Assembly (NCBI RefSeq): GCF_019049655.1
Contig: NZ_JAFMOX010000066.1
Span: 248,001-312,000, forward strand
Direction: 5' to 3'
From: Rahnella rivi
Lineage (GTDB): Bacteria > Pseudomonadota > Gammaproteobacteria > Enterobacterales > Enterobacteriaceae
Length of the DNA stretch: 64,000 nucleotides
Shown: one piece after another, positions 51,079 to 59,036 of the stretch
Position numbering within the stretch: position 1 is the first letter of the stretch
Layout: the number at the start of each line of letters is the position of its first letter
The notes under the pieces: model-generated
The model's input: only the letters and a program-made list of their open reading frames with translations
Database searches by the model: none
Told to the model about the DNA's origin: nothing
Translations under genes and position numbers: made by a program

Positions 51079-51313
51079 ATTGCGCCAGACCTGGCTGAAA
51101 CTTTGCGTTAAATGCTCCAGACTCTCGATCTACTTCACAAAACGAGAGGCCATCCGGACTTACCAATTCCCCTTTCTATCATATGACTTTACACTCAAAG
51201 CCCTGATTTCGGCTTAAATCGTCGCTTTATCCAGCATGAAATTGAACTGACGGGTAAACAGCCCCAATTTGGCCTGACCAATTATTTATTTTCTGACTTG
51301 CCTGGAGTATTGC

Positions 51314-52783
51314 ATGAAAACTATTGCCACAGCGTCCCTGCCCGCAGCCGTGTCATTGCCTGCTTACGACCGTGATGCGCTGAAAAGCCGCATTGTTCAC
51401 CTCGGATTTGGCGCCTTCCACCGCGCCCACCAGGCGCTGCTGACCAACCGGGTGCTGAATTTACAGGGCGGCGACTGGGGCATCTGTGAAATCAGCCTGT
51501 TTGGCAATGAAAGCCTGATCAACGCGCTGCGTCAGCAAAATCACCTGTTCACCGTGCTGGAAAAAGGTGCAGAGGGAAATCAGGCCATCGTTGTCGGTTC
51601 CGCCCATGATTCGGTGCACGGCATCATTGACGGGCTGGAAGCGGTCATCGAAAAACTGGCGGAAGCGCAGGTGGCCATCGTGTCACTGACCATCACCGAG
51701 AAAGGGTATTGCATTGAGCCTGGCACCGGTGAACTGGATCTGCAAAACCCGAAAATCCAGCAGGATCTGGCAGGCGGTCAGGCACCCTGTACCGCGCCGG
51801 GTGTACTGGTTGAAGCATTACGCCTGCGCCATGAGCGCAATCTGCCTGGCTTTACGATTCTGTGCTGCGATAACATTCCGGAAAACGGTCTGGTCGTAAA
51901 AAATGCCGTTCTGGGCATGGCGAAGGCACGCTCCGCTGAGCTGGCGGAATGGATCACTGCAAACGTTTCTTTCCCGAGCACCATGGTGGATCGCATCGTT
52001 CCCGCCGCGACCGAAACGACTCTCGACGAGATCACCGAAGCGCTGGGCGGCATCACCGATCCCTGCGGAATCGCCTGTGAGCCATTCATTCAGTGGGTTG
52101 TGGAAGATGACTTTGTCGCCGGTCGTCCTGACTGGGAAAAAGCCGGTGCGCAGATGGTGTCCGACGTTCTGCCTTTCGAACAGATGAAACTGCGTATGCT
52201 GAACGGCAGCCACTCATTCCTGGCTTATCTGGGCTATCTGGCCGGTTATCAGCACATCAACGACTGTATGGAAGATGAACATTATAAGACGGCAGCTCAC
52301 CGTCTGATGCTGAAAAAACAGGCGCCAACGCTGAGCGTGGAAGGTGTCGATCTCAACGCCTATGCTGACAGCCTGATCGCACGTTACAGCAACCCTTCAC
52401 TCAAGCACCGCACCTGGCAAATCGCGATGGACGGCACGCAGAAGCTTCCGCAACGTATGCTCGATTCCATCCGCTGGCATGTGAAAAATGGCGGTTCTTA
52501 TGAACTGCTGGCGCTGGGCGTGGCGGGCTGGATGCGTTACATCAGCGGGATGGATGATGCGGGCCAGCCGATTGAGATTAAAGATCCGATGGCCGATACC
52601 TTAGCCAGCATCGTGGCCTCAACCGCAGACGGCGAAGAACGCGTGAAAGCCCTGCTGGCCCTGAATGCGGTGTTTGGCGAGCAACTGCCGCACGAAGAAA
52701 AAGTGGTGCAGGCGATTCTGGCGGCTTATGCCGATCTGCAACGCGTGGGCGCGAAAAAAGCCGTGGCGAAGTACGTCAGCTAA
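51314..52783 (+). CDS. yeiQ: Mannitol dehydrogenase-family oxidoreductase YeiQ
   Basis: NAD-dependent polyol/uronate-type dehydrogenase of 489 residues, like E. coli YeiQ (488). The N-terminal Rossmann domain starts RIVHLGFGAFHRAHQALLTNR. The catalytic C-terminal domain has the family motif MKLRMLNGSHSFLAYLGYLAGY with the conserved Lys, Asn and His. The sister enzymes UxuB and MtlD act on fructuronate and mannitol-1-phosphate; the YeiQ substrate is not known to me. TGGAG precedes the ATG. Confidence 0.94.
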   Translation: MKTIATASLPAAVSLPAYDRDALKSRIVHLGFGAFHRAHQALLTNRVLNLQGGDWGICEISLFGNESLINALRQQNHLFTVLEKGAEGNQAIVVGSAHDSVHGIIDGLEAVIEKLAEAQVAIVSLTITEKGYCIEPGTGELDLQNPKIQQDLAGGQAPCTAPGVLVEALRLRHERNLPGFTILCCDNIPENGLVVKNAVLGMAKARSAELAEWITANVSFPSTMVDRIVPAATETTLDEITEALGGITDPCGIACEPFIQWVVEDDFVAGRPDWEKAGAQMVSDVLPFEQMKLRMLNGSHSFLAYLGYLAGYQHINDCMEDEHYKTAAHRLMLKKQAPTLSVEGVDLNAYADSLIARYSNPSLKHRTWQIAMDGTQKLPQRMLDSIRWHVKNGGSYELLALGVAGWMRYISGMDDAGQPIEIKDPMADTLASIVASTADGEERVKALLALNAVFGEQLPHEEKVVQAILAAYADLQRVGAKKAVAKYVS

Positions 52784-52803
52784 CCGTAAAAGAAGAGAAA
52801 ACC

Positions 52804-52829
52804 ACGGCTGCTGCGGCAGCCGTTTTTTA
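52804..52829 (+). terminator. Terminator after yeiQ
   Basis: ACGGCTGC, loop TGCG, GCAGCCGT followed by six T residues, between convergent yeiQ and the GntR gene. Confidence 0.9.
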
Positions 52830-52842
52830 TGGGGACGGGTCT

Positions 52843-53574
52843 TCAGTCGTTGAGTTCGGAGGGAACGGAGGAAAATAAGAAACCATCAAACGCAGGGTCA
52901 TCCGCATCTGACACCTGCAACAACATATCTTTCACGTTTTCCAGATGCTGCCACATCGCCTGCTTAGCCGCTTTCGGATCACGGCGCAGCACGGCCTGCA
53001 AAATGGTCTGATGATCCTGCAACCAGAGCTGGCTGTGGGTTTTGCCGACAACGTGCTGATGAATACCCAGCCACATCGGGCTGCGCTGGCGGATCAGCCA
53101 CAAATCATCCACCAGTTTAACCAGAACGCTGTTCTGCGAGGCCTGCGCCAGCAAGCCGTGGAAACGCTGATCTTCCACATCATCTGAAACGCCGCGTTCA
53201 ATACAATCGCGCTGGGCATCGATGGCATCGCGCATTTGCAGAATATCGGTTTTAGTGGCCTGCATAGCGGCAAAAGCCGCAATTTCCCCCTCCAGCAACT
53301 GCCGCGCCTGCAGCAATTCGAAGGGACCGTAACCGGTATCTGCCGTCTCTGTCGGGCTGTTTTCAGCAGGATGCAGCACATACACGCCGGAGCCCTTACG
53401 CACTTCCACCCATTTTTCCAGTTCCAGCATGATCAGCGCTTCCCGCACCACGCTGCGGCTGACAGAGAAGGATTCAGCAATTTCGCGTTCAGGCGGCAGA
53501 CGGTCGCCGGGGGCATATTTCCCCGCATGGATATCACGGCGTAAATGGCCGCCAATCTCCTGATAAAGTCGCAT
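52843..53574 (-). CDS. GntR/FadR-family regulator, UxuR/ExuR-like
   Basis: A 243-residue repressor-type protein. The winged helix is at about 5-75 (MRLYQEIGGHLRRDIHAGKYAPGDRLPPEREIAESFSVSRSVVREALIMLE), then VEVRKGSGVYVL. The FCD effector domain has GPFELLQARQLLEGEIAAFAA and KAAKQAMWQHLENVKDMLL, as in the hexuronate regulators UxuR and ExuR. ATG 53574 is chosen because conservation starts there; upstream codons to the TTG at 53622 are not family-like. In E. coli no regulator lies between yeiQ and yeiR. Being convergent with a dehydrogenase of the UxuB family, it may control yeiQ. Confidence 0.85.
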   Translation of the reverse strand: MRLYQEIGGHLRRDIHAGKYAPGDRLPPEREIAESFSVSRSVVREALIMLELEKWVEVRKGSGVYVLHPAENSPTETADTGYGPFELLQARQLLEGEIAAFAAMQATKTDILQMRDAIDAQRDCIERGVSDDVEDQRFHGLLAQASQNSVLVKLVDDLWLIRQRSPMWLGIHQHVVGKTHSQLWLQDHQTILQAVLRRDPKAAKQAMWQHLENVKDMLLQVSDADDPAFDGFLFSSVPSELND

Positions 53575-53695
53575 AATCTTGCCCCTGTCGAACAATTGGT
53601 CTGACATCTGAAAAGACGGCAAGCCGCTGCCAGAATGCCTGAATTAAGAGGGAAAATTATAACATGCGGGGATAAGGCGAACAGAATGAGAACTA

Positions 53696-53734
53696 AAAAC
53701 TGACGGCCCGATCAAAATTGGGCCTGCCAGTTTT
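53696..53734 (-). terminator. Hairpin, probable terminator of the pilin-like gene
   Basis: AAAACTG and CAGTTTT form the outer stem, with GGCCC/GGGCC inside, about 80 bases past the end of the minus-strand gene at 53816. Confidence 0.6.
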
Positions 53735-53815
53735 CAGGGTGTCCGGCCAGAACGGTGTGAGAAAACCGGCGGCTCAGGACGTTGCACAGCGGAATTATTA
53801 AGCAAAACTTAACTG

Positions 53816-54124
53816 TCAGTTATAGGTCACCGTCATGAGGGTCAGACGGGGATCGTTTTTAATGTGCTCAGTGCTCACATGGCCCAGAGACAGCGGCAAC
53901 GTATACGCCTGGGGTTGTGTCGCATCCAGAGTGCGGACCTGACTGACGGTCTTCCCGCCACGGTCACATTTGCTGGTAACCTTTTGATCACCTGTCGTAA
54001 AGCTGCATCCGCCATCGACAATGGCACCGTAAAAGTAAATCTTGCCGGTACTTCCGGCGCTGGCAAACTGCATCATCCCTGAGGCTAACAATCCCAAAAA
54101 CAGTGTCCATCTGATGCTGTTCAT
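53816..54124 (-). CDS. Short secreted pilin-like protein
   Basis: A 102-residue protein with a Sec signal peptide (MNSIRWTLFLGLLASGMMQFASA, cut before GSTGK). The mature part begins GKIYFYGAIVDGGCSF, much like the N-terminus of type 1 pilins, has a second Cys (SKCDRGG) for a disulfide, and ends LTLMTVTYN like pilin C-termini. It is about half the usual pilin length, and no chaperone, usher or other fimbrial gene is near. ATG 54124 has GAGG 8 bases upstream. It is either a degenerate orphan or a small family of its own. Confidence 0.7.
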   Translation of the reverse strand: MNSIRWTLFLGLLASGMMQFASAGSTGKIYFYGAIVDGGCSFTTGDQKVTSKCDRGGKTVSQVRTLDATQPQAYTLPLSLGHVSTEHIKNDPRLTLMTVTYN

Positions 54125-54339
54125 GGTCATACCCTCATCTGTAAATTGGTTTTTTTAATCATTGCGTAACTTCAATTTAACATTAATACATCTAACCGAT
54201 TTCGCACTACGCAAACGAAAATATCGGAGGAAAAGCCATCAGAATTACGCGGTACTGAACAATAATCGGCACAATGCTGGATTTTCTTTAACGCCCATTG
54301 CACATTGTCCGGTGAATTTTTTTACAGAGGGATGCAGTC

Positions 54340-55323
54340 ATGACCAAAACTAACCTGATTACCGGCTTTCTCGGCAGCGGTAAAACCACCACGCTGCGCC
54401 ATTTACTGGCTCAAAAACCCGAAGGTGAAAAATGGGCGGTGCTGGTGAATGAGTTCGGTGAGATTGGCATCGATGGCGCGTTGCTCGCTGACAGCGGTGC
54501 CGTGCTGAAAGAAATTCCCGGCGGATGTATGTGTTGTGTGAACGGTTTGCCGATGCAGGTGGGGTTAAACATGTTGTTGCAGCAGGCGAAACCTGATCGC
54601 CTGTTGATCGAACCCACCGGTCTTGGGCATCCGAAGCAAATCCTGTCCCTGCTCACCTCTGAGGTTTACAACAACTGGATCACGCTTAACGCCACGTTAT
54701 GCCTGATGGATCCCCGTCAGCTGAGCGATCAGCGGGTGATTGATAATGAAAACTTCCGCGACCAGCTGGCTGCCGCCGACGTGATCGTCGCGAATAAAGC
54801 CGATGTGGCGCAGGCGCAGGATAAACAGGCGCTGGAAACATGGTTCGCCACTCATGGCGGCGGGCGTCAGCTGGTGGTTGCGTCGCAGGGCGCCATCGAC
54901 CCTGCCCTGCTGGATTTGCCGCGTCTGAATCAGGTCACACTGCCGGAAGGTAAACATCATCATGCTCATGCCCCGCAACGCGGGCTGGCAGCGCTGAGCC
55001 TGCCGGGTAGCCAGCGCTGGCGTCGGGCGCTCAATCAGGCCGACGGCTATACCAGCTGTGGCTGGATATTTGATGGCGAAACACAATTTGATACCGCGGG
55101 CATACTCGACTGGGCGCGTCAGGCACCGGTAGATCGCGTGAAAGGCATCATGCGCATAAAGGAAGGAACGCTGCTGATAAACCGTCAGGGAGACGACCTG
55201 CATATTGAAACCAAACCGGCGGCGCCGTTAGACAGCAGAATTGAGCTTATTACACGAGATGTTGCGCAATGGAATGAACTACAATCACTCTTGTTGAAGG
55301 TTCGTTTAGGTTGTAAGGATTAA
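54340..55323 (+). CDS. yeiR: CobW/G3E-family zinc-binding GTPase YeiR
   Basis: Metal-handling GTPase of 327 residues. Motifs are Walker A GFLGSGKTTTLRHLL (8-22), LVNEFGEIGIDGALL, the metal-binding GGCMCCVNG (about 61-69), Walker B-like LIEPTGLGHP and NKADV for guanine. A His-rich stretch KHHHAHAP near residue 207 separates it from the CobW C-terminal domain. It matches E. coli YeiR, which binds zinc. The position before lpxT and mepS is conserved. Confidence 0.94.
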   Translation: MTKTNLITGFLGSGKTTTLRHLLAQKPEGEKWAVLVNEFGEIGIDGALLADSGAVLKEIPGGCMCCVNGLPMQVGLNMLLQQAKPDRLLIEPTGLGHPKQILSLLTSEVYNNWITLNATLCLMDPRQLSDQRVIDNENFRDQLAAADVIVANKADVAQAQDKQALETWFATHGGGRQLVVASQGAIDPALLDLPRLNQVTLPEGKHHHAHAPQRGLAALSLPGSQRWRRALNQADGYTSCGWIFDGETQFDTAGILDWARQAPVDRVKGIMRIKEGTLLINRQGDDLHIETKPAAPLDSRIELITRDVAQWNELQSLLLKVRLGCKD

Positions 55324-55374
55324 GTTAACGCTGACTAATTTATTCATTACCCTGCTAAGTATAGGTTAACATTT

Positions 55375-56088
55375 ATGTGGCGCCGAAATATCCCCGCAAT
55401 CCTGATACTCAACGTATTAGGCGTTGCACTGTTTTTATCCTTTTATCTGCCGGCAAATCATGGTTTCTGGTTCCCGATTGATAAGTCGATATTCTTCTTC
55501 TTCAATCAGCACCTGGCAACAGACCATTGGTTCCTGCATCTGGTGGCGGTAACCAATAACCGCGCCTTTGATGTTATCTCGCTGCTGGCGATGGGTGCCC
55601 TGTACCTGTGCTTCTTCCTGAAAGAGGATACCCGGGGGCGCCGCCGCCTGGTGATTATCGGGTTCGTGATGCTGCTGACCGCCGTGGTGCTTAACCAGCT
55701 GGGTCATTTGCTGCCGGTGAGCCATAAAAGCCCGTCGCTGAGTTTCCCGGATGTTAACCGTGTGAGTAAACTGACCGGCATTCCGACCAAAGATGCCTCT
55801 GCGGACAGCTTCCCCGGTGACCACGGCATGATGCTGATCATTTTCTCCTGCTTTATGCTGCGCTATCTGAGCAAGGGCGCTTTCGCTATTGCCGTGCTGA
55901 TCACCGTTATCTTCTCGTTGCCACGCGTGATGATTGGTGCGCACTGGTTTACCGATATTGCCGTCGGTTCGATGTCCGTCGTGCTGGTAGGGGCCAGCTG
56001 GTGGCTGATGACGCCTGCCAGTGACATGCTGATTAACTGGCTGGAAAGAAAATTACCCGGTAATAAAATGCTTAGCAAAAACCCGTGA
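55375..56088 (+). CDS. lpxT: Lipid A 1-diphosphate synthase (PAP2 family)
   Basis: Inner-membrane phosphotransferase that moves phosphate from undecaprenyl pyrophosphate to lipid A on the periplasmic side. The 237-residue length equals E. coli LpxT. Six helices are seen, with the PAP2 motifs K-x6-R region NRVSKLTGIPTKDAS, SFPGDHGMM and RVMIGAHWFTDI. It follows yeiR by 51 bp. Confidence 0.95.
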   Translation: MWRRNIPAILILNVLGVALFLSFYLPANHGFWFPIDKSIFFFFNQHLATDHWFLHLVAVTNNRAFDVISLLAMGALYLCFFLKEDTRGRRRLVIIGFVMLLTAVVLNQLGHLLPVSHKSPSLSFPDVNRVSKLTGIPTKDASADSFPGDHGMMLIIFSCFMLRYLSKGAFAIAVLITVIFSLPRVMIGAHWFTDIAVGSMSVVLVGASWWLMTPASDMLINWLERKLPGNKMLSKNP

Positions 56089-56516
56089 TGCATTGATGCA
56101 TATCATTTAATTATGGCTCGCCTGAAACTGAACGGCAGGCGGGCCATTTTTTAAGACAAATCCCAGATATACTTAGCTGAAAAAGGCCGGTGCAACCCGC
56201 TTGTGATGCGGTTTTAATCCAAATTAGCATAAAAATAACCCATCCTTTTTTACATCTTTACTTACATCAGCTTACATCACAATTTCTTATAAAAAATCTC
56301 ATAATACCTCTCGCAATCCCCTATTCATTACGGTAATCTCCAATTCGCCTGCACAGAAATGTGGCAAAAACACCGGGTTTCAAGATAAAAACGTGCTCTG
56401 ACGCACATTTTATCATTCCAGTGTTTGTCCCGACTGTGCGCGGCGGGTAGTCTCGCTTCGTTTGGCAATTTTAATAACGATTACATCGTTAAGGACAGCA
56501 AGGGATAACAACAATA
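56089..56516. other. lpxT-mepS spacer
   Basis: After the lpxT terminator come about 360 bp of AT-rich sequence, the mepS promoter and leader region. No ORF with a ribosome site was found. I could not name a regulator site. Confidence 0.6.
56115..56152 (+). terminator. Terminator after lpxT
   Basis: GGCTCGCCTG and CAGGCGGGCC pair with one mismatch around an 11-base loop and are followed by six T residues. Confidence 0.85.
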
Positions 56517-57092
56517 ATGGTCAAGTCTCAACCTTTTCTGAGATATATCACGCGGATAATTCCCGCGATTGGCGCAGCAATTATTCTCACTGCGTGTAGT
56601 GGTACACATTCTTCGAACACAGAAAACGCGCAAACTGATATGCGTGCAGTAAATGACAAAGACGGTCTTCTACTGCAAGCCTCTCAGGATGAATTCGAAG
56701 CAATGGTTCGCAGCGTCAACGTAAAATCCAAAATTATGGATCAGTATGCTGACTGGAAAGGCGTTCGTTATCGGTTAGGTGGTGACAGCAAGCGTGGTAT
56801 CGATTGCTCAGCTTTCGTCCAGGTAACATTCCGCGAACAATTTGGTATGGATTTACCTCGTTCTACCTATGAACAGGAAGAGAAAGGCAAGAAAATCCAG
56901 CGCACGAAACTGCGTCCGGGTGATCTGGTTCTGTTCCGCGCAGGTTCGACAGGCCGTCACGTCGGTATTTATTTAGGTAACGATCAGTTTGTACATGCAT
57001 CAACCAGCAATGGTGTGATGATTTCCAATCTGAAAGAGACTTACTGGAATACACGTTATCGTGAAGCAAGACGCGTTTTGGCTAACGGTTAA
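56517..57092 (+). CDS. mepS: Murein DD-endopeptidase MepS lipoprotein
   Basis: Outer-membrane lipoprotein that cuts D-Ala-mDAP cross-links in peptidoglycan, letting the wall grow. The 191-residue protein has a lipobox LTAC with Cys27 and a C-terminal NlpC/P60 domain. The catalytic triad is visible: Cys97 in GIDCSAFVQVTF, His148 in GRHVGIYLG and His160 in FVHASTS. It matches E. coli MepS (Spr). In E. coli it is degraded by NlpI-Prc. A clear terminator follows. Confidence 0.96.
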   Translation: MVKSQPFLRYITRIIPAIGAAIILTACSGTHSSNTENAQTDMRAVNDKDGLLLQASQDEFEAMVRSVNVKSKIMDQYADWKGVRYRLGGDSKRGIDCSAFVQVTFREQFGMDLPRSTYEQEEKGKKIQRTKLRPGDLVLFRAGSTGRHVGIYLGNDQFVHASTSNGVMISNLKETYWNTRYREARRVLANG

Positions 57093-57137
57093 CCGTTACC
57101 CCATGATTTAGCTCTTGTTGTTCTATGCCAAGCGAAT

Positions 57138-57168
57138 AAAAAAACGTCATCTCCGGATGGCGTTTTTT
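57138..57168 (+). terminator. Terminator after mepS
   Basis: AAAACGTCATC, loop TCCG region, GATGGCGTTTT with a seven-base T-run; one G-T pair in the stem. Confidence 0.88.
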
Positions 57169-57256
57169 TATGTCTGGAATAACCGGTAATAAAAAGCTGC
57201 TGTTTTTTTGGCTACGTTATACTTTGATTTCATCAGTCAAAAAAAGGGCTTCTCAT

Positions 57257-58840
57257 ATGGGGTTAAAAGCGGCGCTTACGCACAGCGTATTACCCAAACG
57301 CCGTTATTTGAAAAAAAGTCTTTTTTTCTCCGTGATATTTTTTATCTTATTTACCCTCATCACATTAAGCGTCATTAAAGCCAATAACTCCCTCGAACAA
57401 AATGAGATTGCCAAAAGAACCGGTCAATTCAGCAACCGCTATTTTCATCAGCTCACCGATACCATGCGCCGGGTGGGTTTACTGACGACCGAAAGCTGCG
57501 CGTCCGTTGCCAGTGAAATTAACCGGGATGCCGCTTTCAGTATCGGTGTGCGCGATTTCCAGCTGGTGCGCGACGGCATGGTGTATTGTTCGTCAGCCTC
57601 GGGAAACCAGCACGTTCCGGCCAATTCCACGCTGCATGGCATTGATTTCACCAAACCGATGGCCGTCAGCCTGCAAATGGGCACGCCTGCGGTGCCCAAC
57701 CGTCCGGTGATCATTGTCTGGCAGCGTAATGCGGGATCATTTGATGACGGGGTGATCGCCACGCTGGAACTGACGCTGTCGCCTTATATGCTTTTTGCCC
57801 AGCCTGGTTCGGGTTATCGCGGATTTGCCCTGCTGGTCGGCGATGTGGCGCTGGTGTCCTCCCAGGAGGGGCTGATACCGGTCAGCCAGCTGCCGACCAG
57901 CCATTTCACGCAGATACAGGGGGGCGATTACCCTTTTACTATCCGCCTCTACTCCCCTTCCCTGACGGGCGACAACATCCGCTTTACGCTGCTCGGCGGT
58001 CTGCTGCTGAGCATACTGGTGTACGTACTGATTTATCACAGCCTGCTGATCCGCCATAACGTCGAAAGAGAGATCCTGCGCGGGCTGAAAAATAAAGAAT
58101 TCTTTGTTGAGTATCAGCCGGTGGTGGAAGCCCGCAGCATGAAAGTCACCGGAGTCGAGGCCCTGCTGCGCTGGCAGCATCCGATCGAAGGCCGCATTCC
58201 TCCTGACATGTTCATCAGCTATGCGGAAACTCAGGGGCTTATTGTCCCGCTGACTCAACATATGATGATGCTGGTCGCCGCTGATGCCCACGAACTGGCA
58301 CGCGCGTTTGCGGATAAAGCCAAGCTGAGCATCAATATTTCCCCGCACCACATGAATAAAGTCAGTTTTCATGATGACGTTTTAAACTTCATTGAGGCTC
58401 TGCCGGAAAATGCATTTCAGGTTGTGTTTGAAATCACTGAGCGGGGAATGATTGATACCGAAGGGGCGATGCGCGAGTTCAACTGGCTGCGCCGCCATAA
58501 GATTGAAATCGCCATTGATGATTTCGGCACCGGCCACAGCGCCCTGATCTATCTGGAAAAATTCACCCTCGACTACCTTAAAATCGACCGGGGTTTTGTC
58601 ATGTCGATTGATCAAAAGACCCTGATTGCGCCGGTGCTTGATACCGTGCTCAGGCTGACTGAGGAACTGAAACTCAAAACGGTGGCCGAAGGCGTGGAAA
58701 CCCACCAGCAGGCTGAGTATCTGAGAAACCACGGTGTGACCTATTTGCAGGGTTTTTTGTACAGCAAACCGTTGAGTGTCACCGCACTTCTGGCGTTTAC
58801 CCGTGACTTCAATGAAAAAGAGGCCTGTTATCACATCTGA
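57257..58840 (+). CDS. pdeN: Cyclic-di-GMP phosphodiesterase, CSS-EAL type (PdeN)
   Basis: Inner-membrane c-di-GMP phosphodiesterase of 527 residues. An N-terminal helix is followed by a periplasmic CSS-motif sensor domain with CSS near residue 110 (VYCSSASG) and a second Cys (TESCASV), thought to form a DsbB/DsbA-linked disulfide switch. A second helix (about 245-265) leads to a cytoplasmic EAL domain with EALLRW, NIS, FEITERG, IDDFGTGHS, K in LKIDRGF, EGVET and QGFLYSKP all intact. ATG 57257 is chosen by family length; the position between mepS and yejA is as in E. coli (rtn). Confidence 0.93.
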   Translation: MGLKAALTHSVLPKRRYLKKSLFFSVIFFILFTLITLSVIKANNSLEQNEIAKRTGQFSNRYFHQLTDTMRRVGLLTTESCASVASEINRDAAFSIGVRDFQLVRDGMVYCSSASGNQHVPANSTLHGIDFTKPMAVSLQMGTPAVPNRPVIIVWQRNAGSFDDGVIATLELTLSPYMLFAQPGSGYRGFALLVGDVALVSSQEGLIPVSQLPTSHFTQIQGGDYPFTIRLYSPSLTGDNIRFTLLGGLLLSILVYVLIYHSLLIRHNVEREILRGLKNKEFFVEYQPVVEARSMKVTGVEALLRWQHPIEGRIPPDMFISYAETQGLIVPLTQHMMMLVAADAHELARAFADKAKLSINISPHHMNKVSFHDDVLNFIEALPENAFQVVFEITERGMIDTEGAMREFNWLRRHKIEIAIDDFGTGHSALIYLEKFTLDYLKIDRGFVMSIDQKTLIAPVLDTVLRLTEELKLKTVAEGVETHQQAEYLRNHGVTYLQGFLYSKPLSVTALLAFTRDFNEKEACYHI

Positions 58841-59036
58841 ACCGCCACCGGTGGCGGTCTGCCGCATTATTTTTCTTTTAGGCGTCTGTCGCTGAATATG
58901 ATAAAAAGGCCGAAATCAGGGAAAGTGCCAAAAACTGGCGCGTTACAAGGCCTTAGCCATTCATTGATCATCACTGAACGACAGCCCGCGCGTAAGTCGC
59001 ATCTTGCTGTTGTCATCACAGGAGTGCAGATTCAGG

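Noticed and set aside
58845..58861. CCGCCACCGGTGGCGG dyad after pdeN
   Set aside because: It is a strong dyad, but there is no loop and the T-rich stretch starts about 10 bases later. It is not a clean terminator, and REP identity cannot be shown.
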